Origin: Scylla paramamosain
Taxonomy: Eukaryota; Arthropoda; Malacostraca; Decapoda; Portunidae
DNA length: 64,000 nt
Assembly (NCBI RefSeq): GCF_035594125.1
Contig: NC_087156.1
Span: forward strand, 25,400,497 to 25,464,496
Reading direction: 5' to 3'
This document shows positions 24,000 to 62,557 of the stretch, piece after piece. The notes beneath the pieces are model-generated. The model saw nothing but the letters and a program-made list of their open reading frames with translations, was not told the origin of the DNA and made no database searches. Numbering within the stretch: the stretch's first letter is position 1; every line of letters begins with the position of its first letter. Made by a program: the position numbers and the translations under genes.

Positions 24000-24830
24000 C
24001 CTGCAGGAAGCTTTGCCTTTGCAAAGTCGCTTCCCTTTTCCTCTTGTATCTTTGGTATCCTTCCTTATTATCAAGCACTTTTCTTATTTCTTCTTATTTT
24101 CCAAAAATTTGTATATTGTTTCTTTTACTTTCACCTTGATTTTAATACTTAAAACTAAATATCTTATTAGGTATTTTTCTTTTTCCATATATTGTAGTGG
24201 TATTGCGTTCTCTCGTGTTTGTAAGTTATACGTAGACTAAGCATAGTGTTTTAGGTCTTCTATCGCCTCATTGCACATAATGTATTTGTTTCTTTCTATC
24301 CTGTTCTTGTAAATTGTTTGTTCTTGCTTTGAACATAATCTCTGACGCTATTAATCTGTTGTCATATAGGTCTTCCTTTACATCTTTCCACTTGCAATAT
24401 ATTATAAAACTTTTCTTTTCTTTTACCTTTTGTTTCCACCTTACCATCCCATGCTTTGATTATTGTCCCAAGTTGATTTACTTTTTAGTTATTCAAGTTA
24501 ATCTTCATTAATTTTGGGAGGAACTGTAACCAATAGGTAATAAAGTTTTCTCTCTTGTAATATTTTCTTATGTAATCTGTTGTTCTCATTCTCTAAAATA
24601 TAATGGATGTATTCTATTTGATTCTCCTTTCCAATTTCCATGCTACCTGCACCCACTTTTCTTAATATCTTAATATACATATTACTTGGTGCTTCTAATA
24701 TAGTTCTACATTTTCATGAAAACACTACTAATAATCTGGCATCTAAGGAGAGCCTTAAACGATTCAAAATACGGTCTTCTAAGCCTCCAGCACAGAGTGG
24801 AGCAGGAGAGCATGGTGAGGAATGTATGTA
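24000..24830 (-). mobile_element. LINE C-terminal fragment
   Basis: Minus-strand frames read YIHYILENENNRLHKKILQE near 24540-24620 and WKDVKEDLYDNRLI near 24350-24400. These resemble the region downstream of the RT in the LINE family seen at 18850-23460. Frames are broken repeatedly. Confidence 0.5.
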
Positions 24831-25257
24831 AATGGGGAATGCAAACTAAGGTTCTTATACTGCAATATGTAATTCCTTTTCGTTAGGATTAAACTATTAT
24901 TGATACAGACATGCGCTTCATTCCGGAAAGTGTTCCATGCAGCAAGAAGGAATCGATCTATGGACCTTGAAAGGAGCATCACTTCAGGTACAGCGTAAAC
25001 GAGGAGCGTCCTAAGATAGGTTATTAAATCCCCTTCGAAGGAAATTGTGAAAGAGAATCAAAGGATGAAGACAAAATGTTAATGCCTAATAATATAGTGT
25101 ACATATATGAATAAAGAATATATAAAAAAAAAAAGAAAAAAAGTTTGACTATATCTACTTGTTGCAAAAGACAGTCAGGTTATGATCATAATCTGAGCAC
25201 AGACAATTGTGGAAGGAAAATTATAAGTGATATGAGCTGACATGTTGTTTAATGATG
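24831..25257. other. No recognised feature
   Basis: AT-rich, with an A-rich run at 25120-25141. No coding or repeat structure identified. Confidence 0.4.
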
Positions 25258-25346
25258 CTGATGGTGATGGCGATAATGATGATGATGATGATGATGATGA
25301 TAAAAATAATAATAATAATAATAATAATAAAATAATAATAATAATG

Positions 25347-25397
<51 letters not shown>

Positions 25398-25413
25398 GGA
25401 TAATAATAATAAT

Positions 25414-25483
<70 letters not shown>
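25258..25483. repeat. Compound (GAT)n(AAT)n microsatellite
   Basis: A short GAT run passes into about 180 bp of AAT/AATG units with a few interruptions, about 0.5 kb downstream of the Ly6 gene stop. Confidence 0.95.
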
Positions 25484-26023
25484 GATCATTTCTACGCCGT
25501 GTAATAATGGTACATTCTATTTACTTTATAATCAAAAGATAACGTCAGAAAGATTGCACACACATACACACACACTTCGTCCCTCTTCAGATTCATAGCA
25601 ATTCATTCATCAATCTGTTTACCTTTACAGGAAATATACCACGTATCTAGCATTTCCTTCCACGGCAGATTTGACGGAACACATCCTCACCATAAACACC
25701 ACGCGAATACGACAGGATAGGGTGTTTCCTACGCACTACATCAGTTCCATGGAAATGAGGTAAGCCAAGTGGTGTAGGGAAGACATCATACACGTACCTA
25801 ATGGTAACAGTCCAGCGTCACGCATACATCACGGAACACCACCACTCTCCTAGCAACACTGCACAAGAAATCCACATCTGTGCTCCTTGCAGGGAAGAAT
25901 CCACTGGATAACTGAACACTATTACTCTGTTCCTTGTATGTCCTTGTCACATCATCAGTTCTTCCTTCACTATGTTTCTCACTAAACTTAAATTGGCAGT
26001 CGGTGCACACGTAAAGGGAAGGC

Positions 26024-36093
<10,070 letters not shown>

Positions 36094-36226
36094 TTTCTGG
36101 GCCTTGTCTAGCGCTGGTGTGTGGATAATGTTCGGACAAACTCAACCCCACAGGCGTCCACTCGCACACTGAGTGAGAGAAGCTTCGGCCTCGTCCACAA
36201 GACTCGGCAAGGTGGGAAGTTCTCCG

Positions 36227-36271
36227 CCAATCACCGCGCTCACTTTCACAGAAATGCAGGTGCGAGCCAAT
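36227..36271 (-). promoter_or_regulatory. Paired CCAAT boxes upstream of the Ly6 gene
   Basis: CCAAT occurs at 36227-36231 and 36267-36271 on the plus strand, that is ATTGG in the gene's sense, 40 bp apart and about 135-180 bp upstream of the ATG. The surrounding 36100-36310 is notably more GC-rich than its neighbours, consistent with a proximal promoter. No TATA box is evident. Confidence 0.35.
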
Positions 36272-36858
36272 CAAAAGCCAGCCCGAGCCTCCACTCTCCT
36301 GCCAGACGCTCGACTCATTGTTATTACTTCAATACTCAGGCACGAGATGCTATAGAATTATTTATTAATCAGACATACAATTTCTTAATTTGTATGTAGA
36401 CTTCACCTTCCGTCTATCTGGAGTTTAAACTGGATGGGAAAAGCATAAGTAAATAATTAAAAACATACTGTTGTGAGTAATGGATTTCAAACACTTATTC
36501 GTAAACAACATACGTTAAGCGCGCCACAGTCCCAGTCACATGAATGTTAGATGACATGCATGTAAAAATCATATATTTAAACGTAAAATAAATAATTATT
36601 CGAATATACAGATCTCACATGACTAAGGTAATAAGATGAAAGCGAATATTGTTTAGCAGAAGGTGGGATTAGCGGGTAGCTTGAAAATCAATAACAAAAC
36701 TTATTTGTTCACATGCAACCAACCACCTGTGGAAACTGGTGGCTCAGCGCGGGCGTGTTGCATGCACTATTACATACGCAAGTGGTAGATGCACCAAAAC
36801 TAGAATGGTTGGTGTCTTTGACCACAGCCTGTGTTAAGTAAGTTTGCCTCTTCTGAAC

Positions 36859-36862
<4 letters not shown>

Positions 36863-36924
<62 letters not shown>
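36863..36924. repeat. (GA)n microsatellite
   Basis: About 31 units, 13 bp from the 3' end of jockey copy C. Confidence 0.95.
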
Positions 36925-36928
<4 letters not shown>

Positions 36929-36936
36929 GTGAATTT

Positions 36937-38972
36937 TTTTTTTTTTTTTATGTAGGAAGGACACTGGCCAAGGGCATACAAAAATCTAATAAAAAAAATG
37001 CCCCCTGAAACGCCAGTCCCATAAAAGGGTCAAACCAGTGGTCAAAAATTGATGAATAAGTGTCTTGAAACCTCTCTCTTGAAGGAATTCAAGTCATAGG
37101 AAGGTGGAAATACAGAAGCAGGCAGGGAGTTCCAGAGTTTACCAGAGAAAAGGATGAATGATTGAGAATACTGGTTAACTCTTGCGTTAGAGAGATGGAC
37201 AGAATAGGGATGAGAGAAAGAAGAAAGTCTTGTGCAGCGAGGCCGCGGAAGGAAGGGAGGCATGCAGTTAGCAAGATCAGAAGAGCAGTTAGCATGAAAA
37301 TAGCGGTAGAAGACTGCTAGATATGCAACATTGCGGCGGTGAGAGAGAGGCTGAAGACAGTCAGTTAGAGGAGAGGAGTTGATGAGACGAAAAGCTTTTG
37401 ATTCCACCCTGTCTAGAAGAGCAGACATGTGAAGCATACTCCATACACCCAGAACACCTAACTTCATAGAAGCTGTTTTAGCTAGAGATGAGATGTGAAG
37501 TTTCCAGTTCAGATTATAAGTAAAGGACAGACCGAGGATGTTCAGTGTAGAAGAGGGGGACAGTTGAGTGTCATTGAAGAAGAGGGGATAGTTGTCTGGA
37601 AGGTTGTGTCGAGTTGATAGATACTCGTAGAGGAATTGAGTTTTTGAGGCATTGAACAATACAAGTTTGCTCTGCCCCAATCAGAAATTTTAGAAAGATC
37701 AGAAGTCAAGCGTTCTGTGGCTTTCCTGCGTGATATGTTTACCTCCTGAAGGGTTGGACGTCTATGAAAAGACGTGGAAAAGTGCAGGGTGGTATCATCA
37801 GCGTAGGAGTGGATAGGACAAGAAGTTTGGTTTAGAAGATCATTAATGAATAGTAAGAAGAGAGTGGGTGACAGGACAGAATCCTGAGGAACACCACTGT
37901 TAATAGATTTAGGAGAAGAACAGTGACCGTCTACCACAGCAGCAATAGAACGGTCAGAAAGGAAACTTGAGATGAAGTTACAGAGAGAAGGATAGAAACC
38001 GTTGGAGGGTAGTTTGGAAATCAAAGCTTTGTGCCAGACTCTATCAAAAGCTTTTGATATGTCCAAGGCAACAGCAAAAATTTCACCAAAATCTCTAAAA
38101 GAGGATGACCAAGACTCAGTAAGTAAAGCCAGATCACCAGTAGTGCGGCCTTGACGGAACCCGTACTGGCGATCAGATAGAAGGTTGTGAAATGATAAAT
38201 GCTTAAGAATCTTCCTGTTGAAGATAGATTAAAAAAAATTTAGATAGGCAAGAAATTAAAGTAATAGGACGGTAGTTTGAGGGATTAGAACGGTCACCCT
38301 TTTCAGGAACAGGTTGAATGTAGGCAAACTTCCAGCAAGAAGGAAAGGTAGATGTTGACAGACAGAGCTGAAAGAGTTTGACTAGGCAAGGTAGCAAGCA
38401 CGGAGGCACAGTTTCGGAGAATAATAGGAGGGACCCCATCAGGACCATAAGCCTTCCGAAGGTTTAGGCCAGTGAGGGCATGGAAAACATCATTGCGAAG
38501 AATTTTAATAGGTGGCATGAAGTAGTCAGAGGGTGGAGGAGAGGGAGGAACAAGCCCAGAATCGTCCAAGGTAGCGTTTTTAGCAAAGGGTTGAGCGAAG
38601 AGTTCAGCTTTAGAAATAGATGTGATAGCAGTGGTGCCATCTGGTTGAAATAAAGGAGGGAAAGAAGAAGCAAAGTTATTGGAGATATTTTTGGCTAGAT
38701 GCCAGAAGTCACGAGGGGAGTTATATCTTGAAAGGTTTTGACATTTTCTGTTAATGAAGGAGTTTTTGGCTAGTTGGAGAACAGACTTAGCATGGTTCCG
38801 GGCAGAAATATAAAGTGCACGAGATTCTGGTGATGGAAGGCTTAAGTACCTTTTGTGGGCCACCTCTCTATCATGTATAGCACGAGAACAAGCTGTGTTA
38901 AACCAAGGTTTAGAAGGTTTAGGACGAGAAAAAGAGTGAGGAATGTGCGCCTCCATGCCAGACACTATCACC
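36937..38972 (-). mobile_element. Jockey-type LINE copy C, 5' truncated
   Basis: The antisense poly(A) at 36937-36949 precedes the family 3' terminus tgtaggaaggacactggcc. The copy matches 19200-21300 closely, and it stops near 38972 in the region before the reverse transcriptase. This copy keeps the RT box in frame as IHSYADDTTLHFS (near 37790-37830), preceded by [21 protein letters not shown] gap of about 60 bp relative to copy B removes sequence near 37450, and frameshifts near 37540 and 38100 inactivate it. Confidence 0.85.
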
Positions 38973-39129
38973 ACTATTGTTAGTAGTGGTCTGTAAAACA
39001 TACACACAGTTTTCAGTATTTATAAAAAAAAAAAATGTCCCTGGAGGGGCTTAAAGATTCACAGATCATGTGAACAATTAATAAGAGATAAGAACCCACA
39101 AGGATGGAGGATCAGCAGAATTATTCAAA

Positions 39130-39426
39130 TAAGATATACGAAAGGAACAAACACTGGGAAAAGAAATTCAATGTAACAGTAATGTAATTTGGGAACTCTG
39201 AGACTTTCAGGCCAGGGAATTTCATGATACTGAGATGAAGAAAAGACCTTGGAGTAATAATACAGATAATGTCATCAGAAAGACACATAAGAAATATATT
39301 TTGAGATTGGTACTATATGCTGAGGAACACGAAAGTAACCTCTCAATTCCTGGACACAGATATGATGAATATAATAACCACAATGATTAGACCAAAATCA
39401 GAATATGGAGAAGTTGCTGTTCCCTT

Positions 39427-39509
<83 letters not shown>

Positions 39510-39570
39510 TATAAAAAAAATGGAAGAATCCAAAGAATAGCAACTAAGATGGTGGCAGTTAACCAGAAAA
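39130..39570 (+). mobile_element. CR1-like LINE fragment split by a (GA)n array
   Basis: Plus-strand frames read RNTKVTSQFLDTDMMNIITT and MIRPKSEYGEVAVPLL, then the (GA)n array, then RIQRIATKMVA. In CR1-like reverse transcriptases these phrases are nearly adjacent (LIRPxLEYxxxxWSP...LExIQRxATKMVP). The array has therefore grown inside the element. Confidence 0.65.
39431..39506. repeat. (GA)n microsatellite
   Basis: About 38 units inside the CR1-like fragment. Confidence 0.95.
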
Positions 39571-39654
39571 AAAAAGAAAAAAAAAAGAAGAAAAAAGGAT
39601 ATATAACCACACAAGATTAACTCAGACCTTGTATAATATAAACTTGTACAACTA

Positions 39655-39656
<2 letters not shown>

Positions 39657-39687
<31 letters not shown>
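39657..39687. repeat. (AC)n microsatellite
   Basis: About 15 units, starting 30 bp downstream of the POLRMT stop codon in gene sense. Confidence 0.95.
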
Positions 39688-39689
<2 letters not shown>

Positions 39690-39712
39690 TGAAATGCCAT
39701 ATACAAATATAA

Positions 39713-39716
39713 TTTA

Positions 39717-39718
<2 letters not shown>
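39713..39718 (-). promoter_or_regulatory. AATAAA overlapping the POLRMT stop codon
   Basis: In gene sense the stop region reads tcgtaataaatt, so an AATAAA hexamer begins inside the TAA stop. I see no other AATAAA or ATTAAA in the next 600 bp of this strand. Use of this signal would give a 3' UTR of only about 20-40 nt. Confidence 0.4.
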
Positions 39719-54684
<14,966 letters not shown>

Positions 54685-54760
54685 GCCTGCAGAGCCAGCT
54701 GACTGGGGGCCGGGCTGCCGGGGGGGTGGTTTGTATGTGTCCGGTGTGAACGAACGCTGC
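54685..54760 (-). promoter_or_regulatory. GC-rich segment upstream of the POLRMT ATG
   Basis: A short C/G-rich island (gggggccgggctgccggggg on the plus strand) lies directly upstream of the start codon in otherwise AT-rich DNA. It is the best candidate for the 5' UTR/core promoter. No TATA box is visible. Confidence 0.35.
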
Positions 54761-55021
54761 AATTTTTTTTTATTTGTTATTTTATGTTCATTCGATTTGG
54801 AAACTGGATATTATTAAATTAATATACATGTATGCCACTAAGAGTCTGTATATTTTGTGTTATAATTTCAAACCCTTTGGCGCAGCAGACGACGGCCCTG
54901 CTGCGATCACTTAGCCTCGCCTCATCCTGCTATGATGGTTTTGTAACCCAGTAAACGCACCCTCAGGCTCGCTCGGTGTTTTATTTTCATGCTTCTCACA
55001 TGACTTTATATGCCATCATAA

Positions 55022-56264
<1,243 letters not shown>

Positions 56265-56655
56265 TACATTCTTTAGAGAGACGTAGGTTAAGAGGGGACC
56301 TGATATAAGTCTTTAAGTGTTATAAGGGTTATAACAAGGGGGATGTAGGCAAAATTCTTAGGATCAGCAACCAGGGTAGAACAAGAAATAACAGGTTCAA
56401 GCTTGAAAAATTTAGGTTTAGGAAGGAGATAGGAAAAAAATTGGTTCTCAAATAGAGTGGTAGATGAGTGGAACAGACTCATTAATCATGTTGTTAGTGC
56501 TAGGACACTAGAGAGCTTTAAGAGAAGATTAGACAAGTTTATGGATGGGGATAATAGATGGAAATAGGTAGGTATATTTCATACAGGGACTGCCACGTGT
56601 AAGCCTGGTCACTTCTTGCAGCTTCCCTTACTTCTTATGTTCTTATGTTCTTATT
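56265..56655 (+). mobile_element. CR1/L2-like LINE 3' end
   Basis: The plus strand reads RRLRGDLI (stop) VFKCYKGYNKGD, then FSNRVVDEWNRLINHVVSAR and LESFKRRLDKFM. This is the standard C-terminus of CR1/L2-type ORF2 proteins, followed by a (ttcttatg)n-like 3' tail at 56632-56655. One stop and one frameshift, 5' truncated. Confidence 0.8.
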
Positions 56656-57160
56656 GCTTTGGACAGCTGAGAACTAAAGTATTTGAATTCATCTACCTTC
56701 ACCAGCTCCACTCCCTGTAATCTCATCATACCATCTCCATAGGTCTCATTCACACACATTTACTCGTCTTGCTTCTGCTGCTTTTCATCCCTTCTCTCTT
56801 CAGCGAATTATCCACCTTCCAATTCGTTTTCAGTTTCTTCCCGGCTTCCTGTATCTCACAGCGTCACCAGGAAGACTGCAGCCAAACCTCATCCCTCAGT
56901 CTGTACATCGCTATTGCGAATGAGAAAGGACTCTGCTGGATCGATCCTTGGCCTAATCCAACGTGGACCTTAAAACTTCATAATTCACACTGCACGTCTC
57001 ATTAGAATCATACTACTGTGTGTTAACGTACGACATATCTTTCACCACACTCACATAGTACTTATCTTACTTCTGACTTCGTGTGCAATACCAATGCTCC
57101 TTCTGTGGCATCCTGTCATATACTCCACAAACTTTTTTTTTTTTCCCTGCACACACTGAA
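56656..57160 (-). mobile_element. RTE-type LINE reverse-transcriptase fragment
   Basis: The minus strand reads YDRMPQKEHWYC near 57110-57140 and QQSPFSFAIAMYR near 56905-56945. These correspond to YDRVPREELWxC and GSALSPFLFAIxMD of RTE-like reverse transcriptases. Heavily decayed between and after. Confidence 0.6.
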
Positions 57161-57232
57161 CAAATTTGTGTTGCTTCTTCCTGATATGAAGCTGTATTGC
57201 TGTATTGCTGTTTGTGGATAACTAGTTCTCCT

Positions 57233-57640
57233 TTAAAGCTCAAATTTTATATTTTCCATAACTTCATGGTATGACTGGCCAACATAATACCTTTGTAGTT
57301 GTACTGATTCTAACAGACTTATTTCCTTGTGATATGCAACGTAATTTGGGCATCTAACCAATGCCAGGTGTAATTTTAACATAAATTCTAAATCCCTGTT
57401 TTTAGTGCACTTAACACTGAATCCTAAACACACAATCAGCCATTTCTGACCTCTTTACATCGGCTCCTCTGGGAGATATCTGGGCAAATTAATCACCCTC
57501 TCTACATTTACTAATGTTAGGTTTAGGTTCAGTCCATTCATCATTTTTCTGTTTGCAAAGGAAGAGAAATCAATCCCTTCATTCCATCTTCTCATAAATG
57601 AGATTGAAATATTATTTGCAAATATAAGCAAACCGAGGAT
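57233..57640 (-). mobile_element. CR1-like LINE fragment
   Basis: The minus strand reads LKLHLALVRCPNYVAYHKEI and SLLESVQLQRYY, corresponding to the LVRPxLEYxxxxW...LExVQRRAT region of CR1-like enzymes. Upstream phrases include FLFLCKQKNDEWTE. Stops throughout. Confidence 0.5.
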
Positions 57641-60600
57641 GGAAATTTAGTGTTTTCCAGTCAAATGCTTTCAATTTTTCATATGAGCTTGAAGAAATTC
57701 TTGACGGTCATGATTCCTTCATTCAGCATACTTAGGTCTTTTAGACATCTTAAGAAATGCTAACAACACCCTACATAATCAGGAGGGTGATATTGACATT
57801 GTCACTGAAACATTCTTATTTATTTTCTTGCACAACCTTATTTATTTTCAAACAGGTGAGATACTTCTAATACATTTTGTTTATATAGCAAGATATTTTT
57901 GGATAAAAATACTAAAGTGAGGAAGTTAACTTGAACTGAGGAGGGAGTAAATGAAACACATCCCATGATCCTTCTTAGCCACACAGGTTAGAAATAAGTA
58001 TCAAATATCAATAATTTTCTTTGTTAATTTGAAAGACGTACTGATGTAAAGAACAAAATGTAGAAACTGATAAACATGTAGGAAAGGTAAAAGAATACAT
58101 TGATATCTTCTGGTATTTATTCCTTTATATGAATGCAAAATACATTAATCACATTACAAAATGGATGGCTTCAAGAGTTTTAAACTATGGACACAAATAA
58201 CAGTGTCTGGTCCTTATGTATAAATCAAATCTCTTAAATGTGAACATCCAGTCAAGTTGCAGGACAATACTTGCTTTTCAGGGGACCATAGGCACATCTT
58301 AGACTATCAATTTAATCATCCAAACTTTGTTAATTATAACCATTTTGTAGCTTGTGTGAAATCATTGGTAATGCAAAGTTCAATTGTCATTACATAAAAG
58401 CTTCACTAGAAAGGAAGAACTACATGTGTGTATTTTATTGAAGTTCTCATGGAAGGTGGTAACTCACACAACATGTCATTATGGCATTTCACAATACAAG
58501 TTTTTCCCTACTGGGCCAGTTCATGCATAGTTAAATTTGATCCCCTGAGGAGCAAATAGTGATTCTTGTTAAAATTTCTAGATACACTGGACATAAACTC
58601 TATACGAGGTAATATAACTTCAAATACTAATGTATGCAGGCAATGGGGACAGATTACCTATTTCCTATTAGAGTTAAGGCTCTTTCTTACATCATAGGGA
58701 AAAGCTTGCTCCAAACTGCAGAAAATTAAAATAAAACTATACCAAACCTGGTCAGTGTTACCAGGAGGAACTACAAGTCAGTATGAAAAAAGCCAATGAT
58801 ATAACTTAACAATACTTTCTTCTTGGATGGCTTTGGAGCCCACAAAAAGGGGTACTCAACATCTTGCAAGTGTTGAGGGGCAGGCTTAATCAGATGTAAA
58901 AATAAACAATAATTTGTAACAAAATATGTGCTGCATGGAATGTCTACTTGACCTACAAAAGCAGGGATGACAGCAATAACTCATTCTCAAACAATTAGCC
59001 AAATCACACTTTGTGAAAGTTATCCAAGGGCTTTGAAACCTAAATAGATTCAAACAAAGCTGAACACAAACTATTCTATTTCTGTTATTAGTTTAAGGTG
59101 ATAGGAGCATAAAGAAAAACAAAAATAAAAATAAAAGATATAAAATAAAAAGGAAGTGAAAAGTGCTGTGGGAAATTGGAATTGTATATTCCAAATGACT
59201 AAGAAGGGGAGGGAACCTGCTGGAGAACAATGAAGTTGTGGCGAGTGTCCTTTGTCTTTCTTAAAAGTGGTGACAACGATACCTTTGTACACGGACAATG
59301 GCTTCAATTATCAGGTACAGACATACAAACATACTAGGAAAGTACCTTAGATGTTAACTTAACTGATTGATCTCAGCAACACTTTTCAATATATTCTCTC
59401 TATGGCCTGTGCATACAACCCTTCCTCTTCATCAAATATAGCTGATTTTTCTCTACATGTATGTAGTATGTTTACAAGGCAAAGAAATCATAGTCTACTA
59501 CATAGTTAAAAAACCTGCTATGACCTCCCTCAAAACCAATATCGGCTAAGTAAACATCTTAAATACATCCCATGGAAAAACAGGAGCTAAAGCAAAGGGC
59601 AGGATAGCCTCTACGTGAAGGGCACAACATCTAACAGTTAGGGTCTTAGCACAGGAGTTAAGGCAGGAAATATTACTACAACCCTCATGAAAAGAAGCTC
59701 TGATTGCAAGGGAAAGATATCTAGTAGTTATCAGATAGAGAGTATGAAAGGTCAAGAGACAGTGTGTTCCTCATTCAGGAGGACAATAAAGAAGAGCAGT
59801 GGTGAGAACCAGGAAGTAAATGGTAGAAGTAGTACTGATGGGTTAGATGACAACATTTATTAGTAATCCATATGTAGAATAACATGAAACAAATATTATG
59901 ACAATAAATTGTACAAAAATACATCAGTGATTACTTTGGAGCTAGTTTATTTAGTCAAATACCTGAATATTCATAGTTTATTAGTGGACGTTAGACTTCC
60001 AATATGAAGTCTAAATATTTATGAATTTCCCCTTCCTCAGATATCATTCTTTTCACATGATAAAAGTAGAGAATCTACAATTGTATTAAGAGATTATAAG
60101 AAAATCAAAATATGTAATTCTGATATTAACTGAAACACTGCCTTAAGTAAAAAACTATACAGGTTATGTTTTTGATTAACAGTTACTTCAATATATTGGA
60201 TGGAATCCTAGCCGTCATCTGTGAGGTCATTCCATCAACAGCGCTCGTAATTTCCTTATCTATACCATCACTGAAGCAGGTACAATCAACCAAATTGCAC
60301 TCATTTTGTGCTTCAAAAAAGTCCCCCAAGCATAGTTACAATCCTCTCAAATTAAATTTATTTGGCATTATCAACACCCTATAAAAAAAAATGCAAATTG
60401 TGGCATTCTTTACCCAGCTCGGCTTGGCAGAATACTACTGCAACTCTGACACTTCAGCAATGATTTGCTAAAGTCCTACATCAAGAGCCTTACCAGCAAC
60501 TGGAAAGGCTTGTATTTTTTTTTTAATCCTAGAGTAAACATTCTACAGCACTTGTGTTAGAACTCTTCCAAACAAGTCCCTAAGCCTAGTGGTTTAGCTT

Positions 60601-60676
60601 TTTGCAATAAGTGTTGTAATGTGTATCTACTTCATCAATATGAGAATCTGAAGATGGCTGGACTTACTGCTGGTGC
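57641..60676 (-). other. Non-coding; probable 3' UTR/flank of the gene at 60677
   Basis: About 3 kb without recognisable transposons or microsatellites, unusual for this window. It lies downstream of the minus-strand stop at 60677. AATAAA in gene sense occurs near 58116 and 59856. A long 3' UTR is plausible but not shown. Confidence 0.35.
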
Positions 60677-60903
60677 TTAGTATCTGCGGCCAGTCTGACC
60701 TCCAAACTCCCTCACGCTGTCAAAATAACAATTTGAAAAGGTAACAATTCAGGTTATCTACCATTAGGTTCTATATTGATCTTAGGCAGGCTACTTATAT
60801 AGTGAGATGCCTGTAGTGGTAGTATATGTCTAGCCGCGACAATTACCTAGTCTGCTCCTCATAGTCTCCACCCTGGTAATGCTGGCCGCCGTACTCCAGC
60901 ACA
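60677..60903 (-). CDS. Last two coding exons of an unrecognised gene
   Basis: Exon 60847-60903 (acceptor actttgcag, donor gtaattgt) encodes [18 protein letters not shown]. Exon 60677-60716 (acceptor attttgacag, stop TAA 60677-60679) encodes [12 protein letters not shown]. The phases fit (two bases AG plus C make Ser). The result is a Gly/Gln/Tyr-rich C-terminus with two GGQ motifs, the kind of tail seen on some RNA-binding or membrane-traffic proteins. I do not recognise the family. Upstream exons must lie beyond 61 kb or off the right edge; none is identifiable. The clean splice sites and matched phases are the evidence. Confidence 0.55.
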
Positions 60904-61056
60904 CTGCAAAGTAAACAAAACAAGACAAAATATTATGAACAAAATCTTGAACACATTCGCACACATACACACTTATTACACAACACAGTCAGCAAACTTC
61001 TGCCAACCCACTCCTGCTTTTGAAAATGTAGTTTGTTACAATAAAACTATATTACC

Positions 61057-61235
<179 letters not shown>

Positions 61236-62050
61236 CTCTTGAACCACCTTAACATAAAATGAAACTCGACAATTATATTAAAAATATTTTCACATATGCA
61301 TCCTAAACATTAAGCCATATTGAATTACTCAACCACAATATCATAAATAAGCTAGATAATGGAGTACAGTATAATCTGCTTAAATTCAGAATCTGGCATT
61401 TCTTTCCAAGTATTTAAATTTTAAGAGCATCAACAACCCTGAGTAGAAATTGGATCAGCAACAGCAGCATGGTAGTAGTAGCAGCATCAGCAGTAGAAGT
61501 AGTGGTAGTAACAGCACAACAGCAGCAGCATTAGCAGAATCACCATCACCAAGTAGTCTTTGTCATGCAGGTTAGTGACTGATGCTGTAGGAGGATTAGT
61601 GATTTCTTGTTATCGAACACCAAACAACAAAATCACTAGTCTTCCACACTGCATGAGCCTGTTGTTAGTTGGAAGTTGAGCTGGGTTGTTAGTAGCCATG
61701 TTAGTTGAGGCAGCATGTAAACCATTAACAGAAAAAATTACCAATGAAGATGCTCGAACAAGATGTTGTTAGGATGGCAATTAATGAAATTTGCAAATCT
61801 CTGATAAACTGAATGTTTAATAGGAAAGGAATAACATTTGATGGAAATATAATGGAGTGAAAAAGGTATGTTCAAACTTCTTTGTGGAACCTGATCTCAC
61901 ATAATGAGTTAAGCAGTTATAGAAGGATTCAAAGTTATACCTTGTACCATGTAGTATATGTGCATTCTGATATAAACTACAAAAACACTGCAAACCCCAA
62001 CATAATATACTGTACATAATGTATTTTAGTAATGTATGTTAAAGTAACCA
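61236..62050. other. Non-coding with (CAG/TAG) cluster
   Basis: An imperfect trinucleotide cluster (CAG, TAG, GTA units) at about 61455-61540. Nothing else recognised. Confidence 0.45.
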
Positions 62051-62557
62051 CAGGCTGAGAATCCTTTATTGAGAATTGCTGGGGTCAAGTGTTGCCAATT
62101 TTTGGATTTTTCAATTATTGGAATGAAGTAATATTTGGATAAATGAAAACTGGGTTTCCACTGAATGTATTCGCATGAAGTTTGCTCAGTATGAATATCT
62201 GGTTGGAGAAAGCCTTGTGAATGAGGTGCATCTGGAGGCCTATTGGTGTCCCCCGAAAGGAACTAAGACATTGAAAGGGAAGATGAAGCACACTCTCTAG
62301 CCACCTGTTGGTGATTTTTCACATTAGTTCAGCACAGTACACACTGCATTGTATAAAGTGAATAAAAATTAAACATTCATTATGATATTTTTGAAACATT
62401 ATTTATATAATACAGTAAAATTATTTTTAATATTACCTTGCTAATTTGTGTGGTATTGATATGCAAAATAGAGAATTCCTGATAATGTCTGCACTCTGAA
62501 AATTTGAGGTATTTGATGCTTCCAGACTTTAGAATTTTATATAAAGGATTCTCAACT
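62051..62557. mobile_element. Tigger-like inverted-repeat element
   Basis: Left end gctgagaatcctttattgag and right end ataaaggattctcaac are inverted repeats. The sequence just inside (gctggggtcaag...ttttggatttttc) resembles the subterminal sequence of Tigger elements. About 0.5 kb, no intact frame. Exact ends and target duplication are uncertain. Confidence 0.6.

Noticed and set aside
25258..25483. Trinucleotide repeats as CRISPR-like array
   Set aside because: Simple microsatellite without spacers. No CRISPR, operon or bacterial feature is present in this animal sequence.
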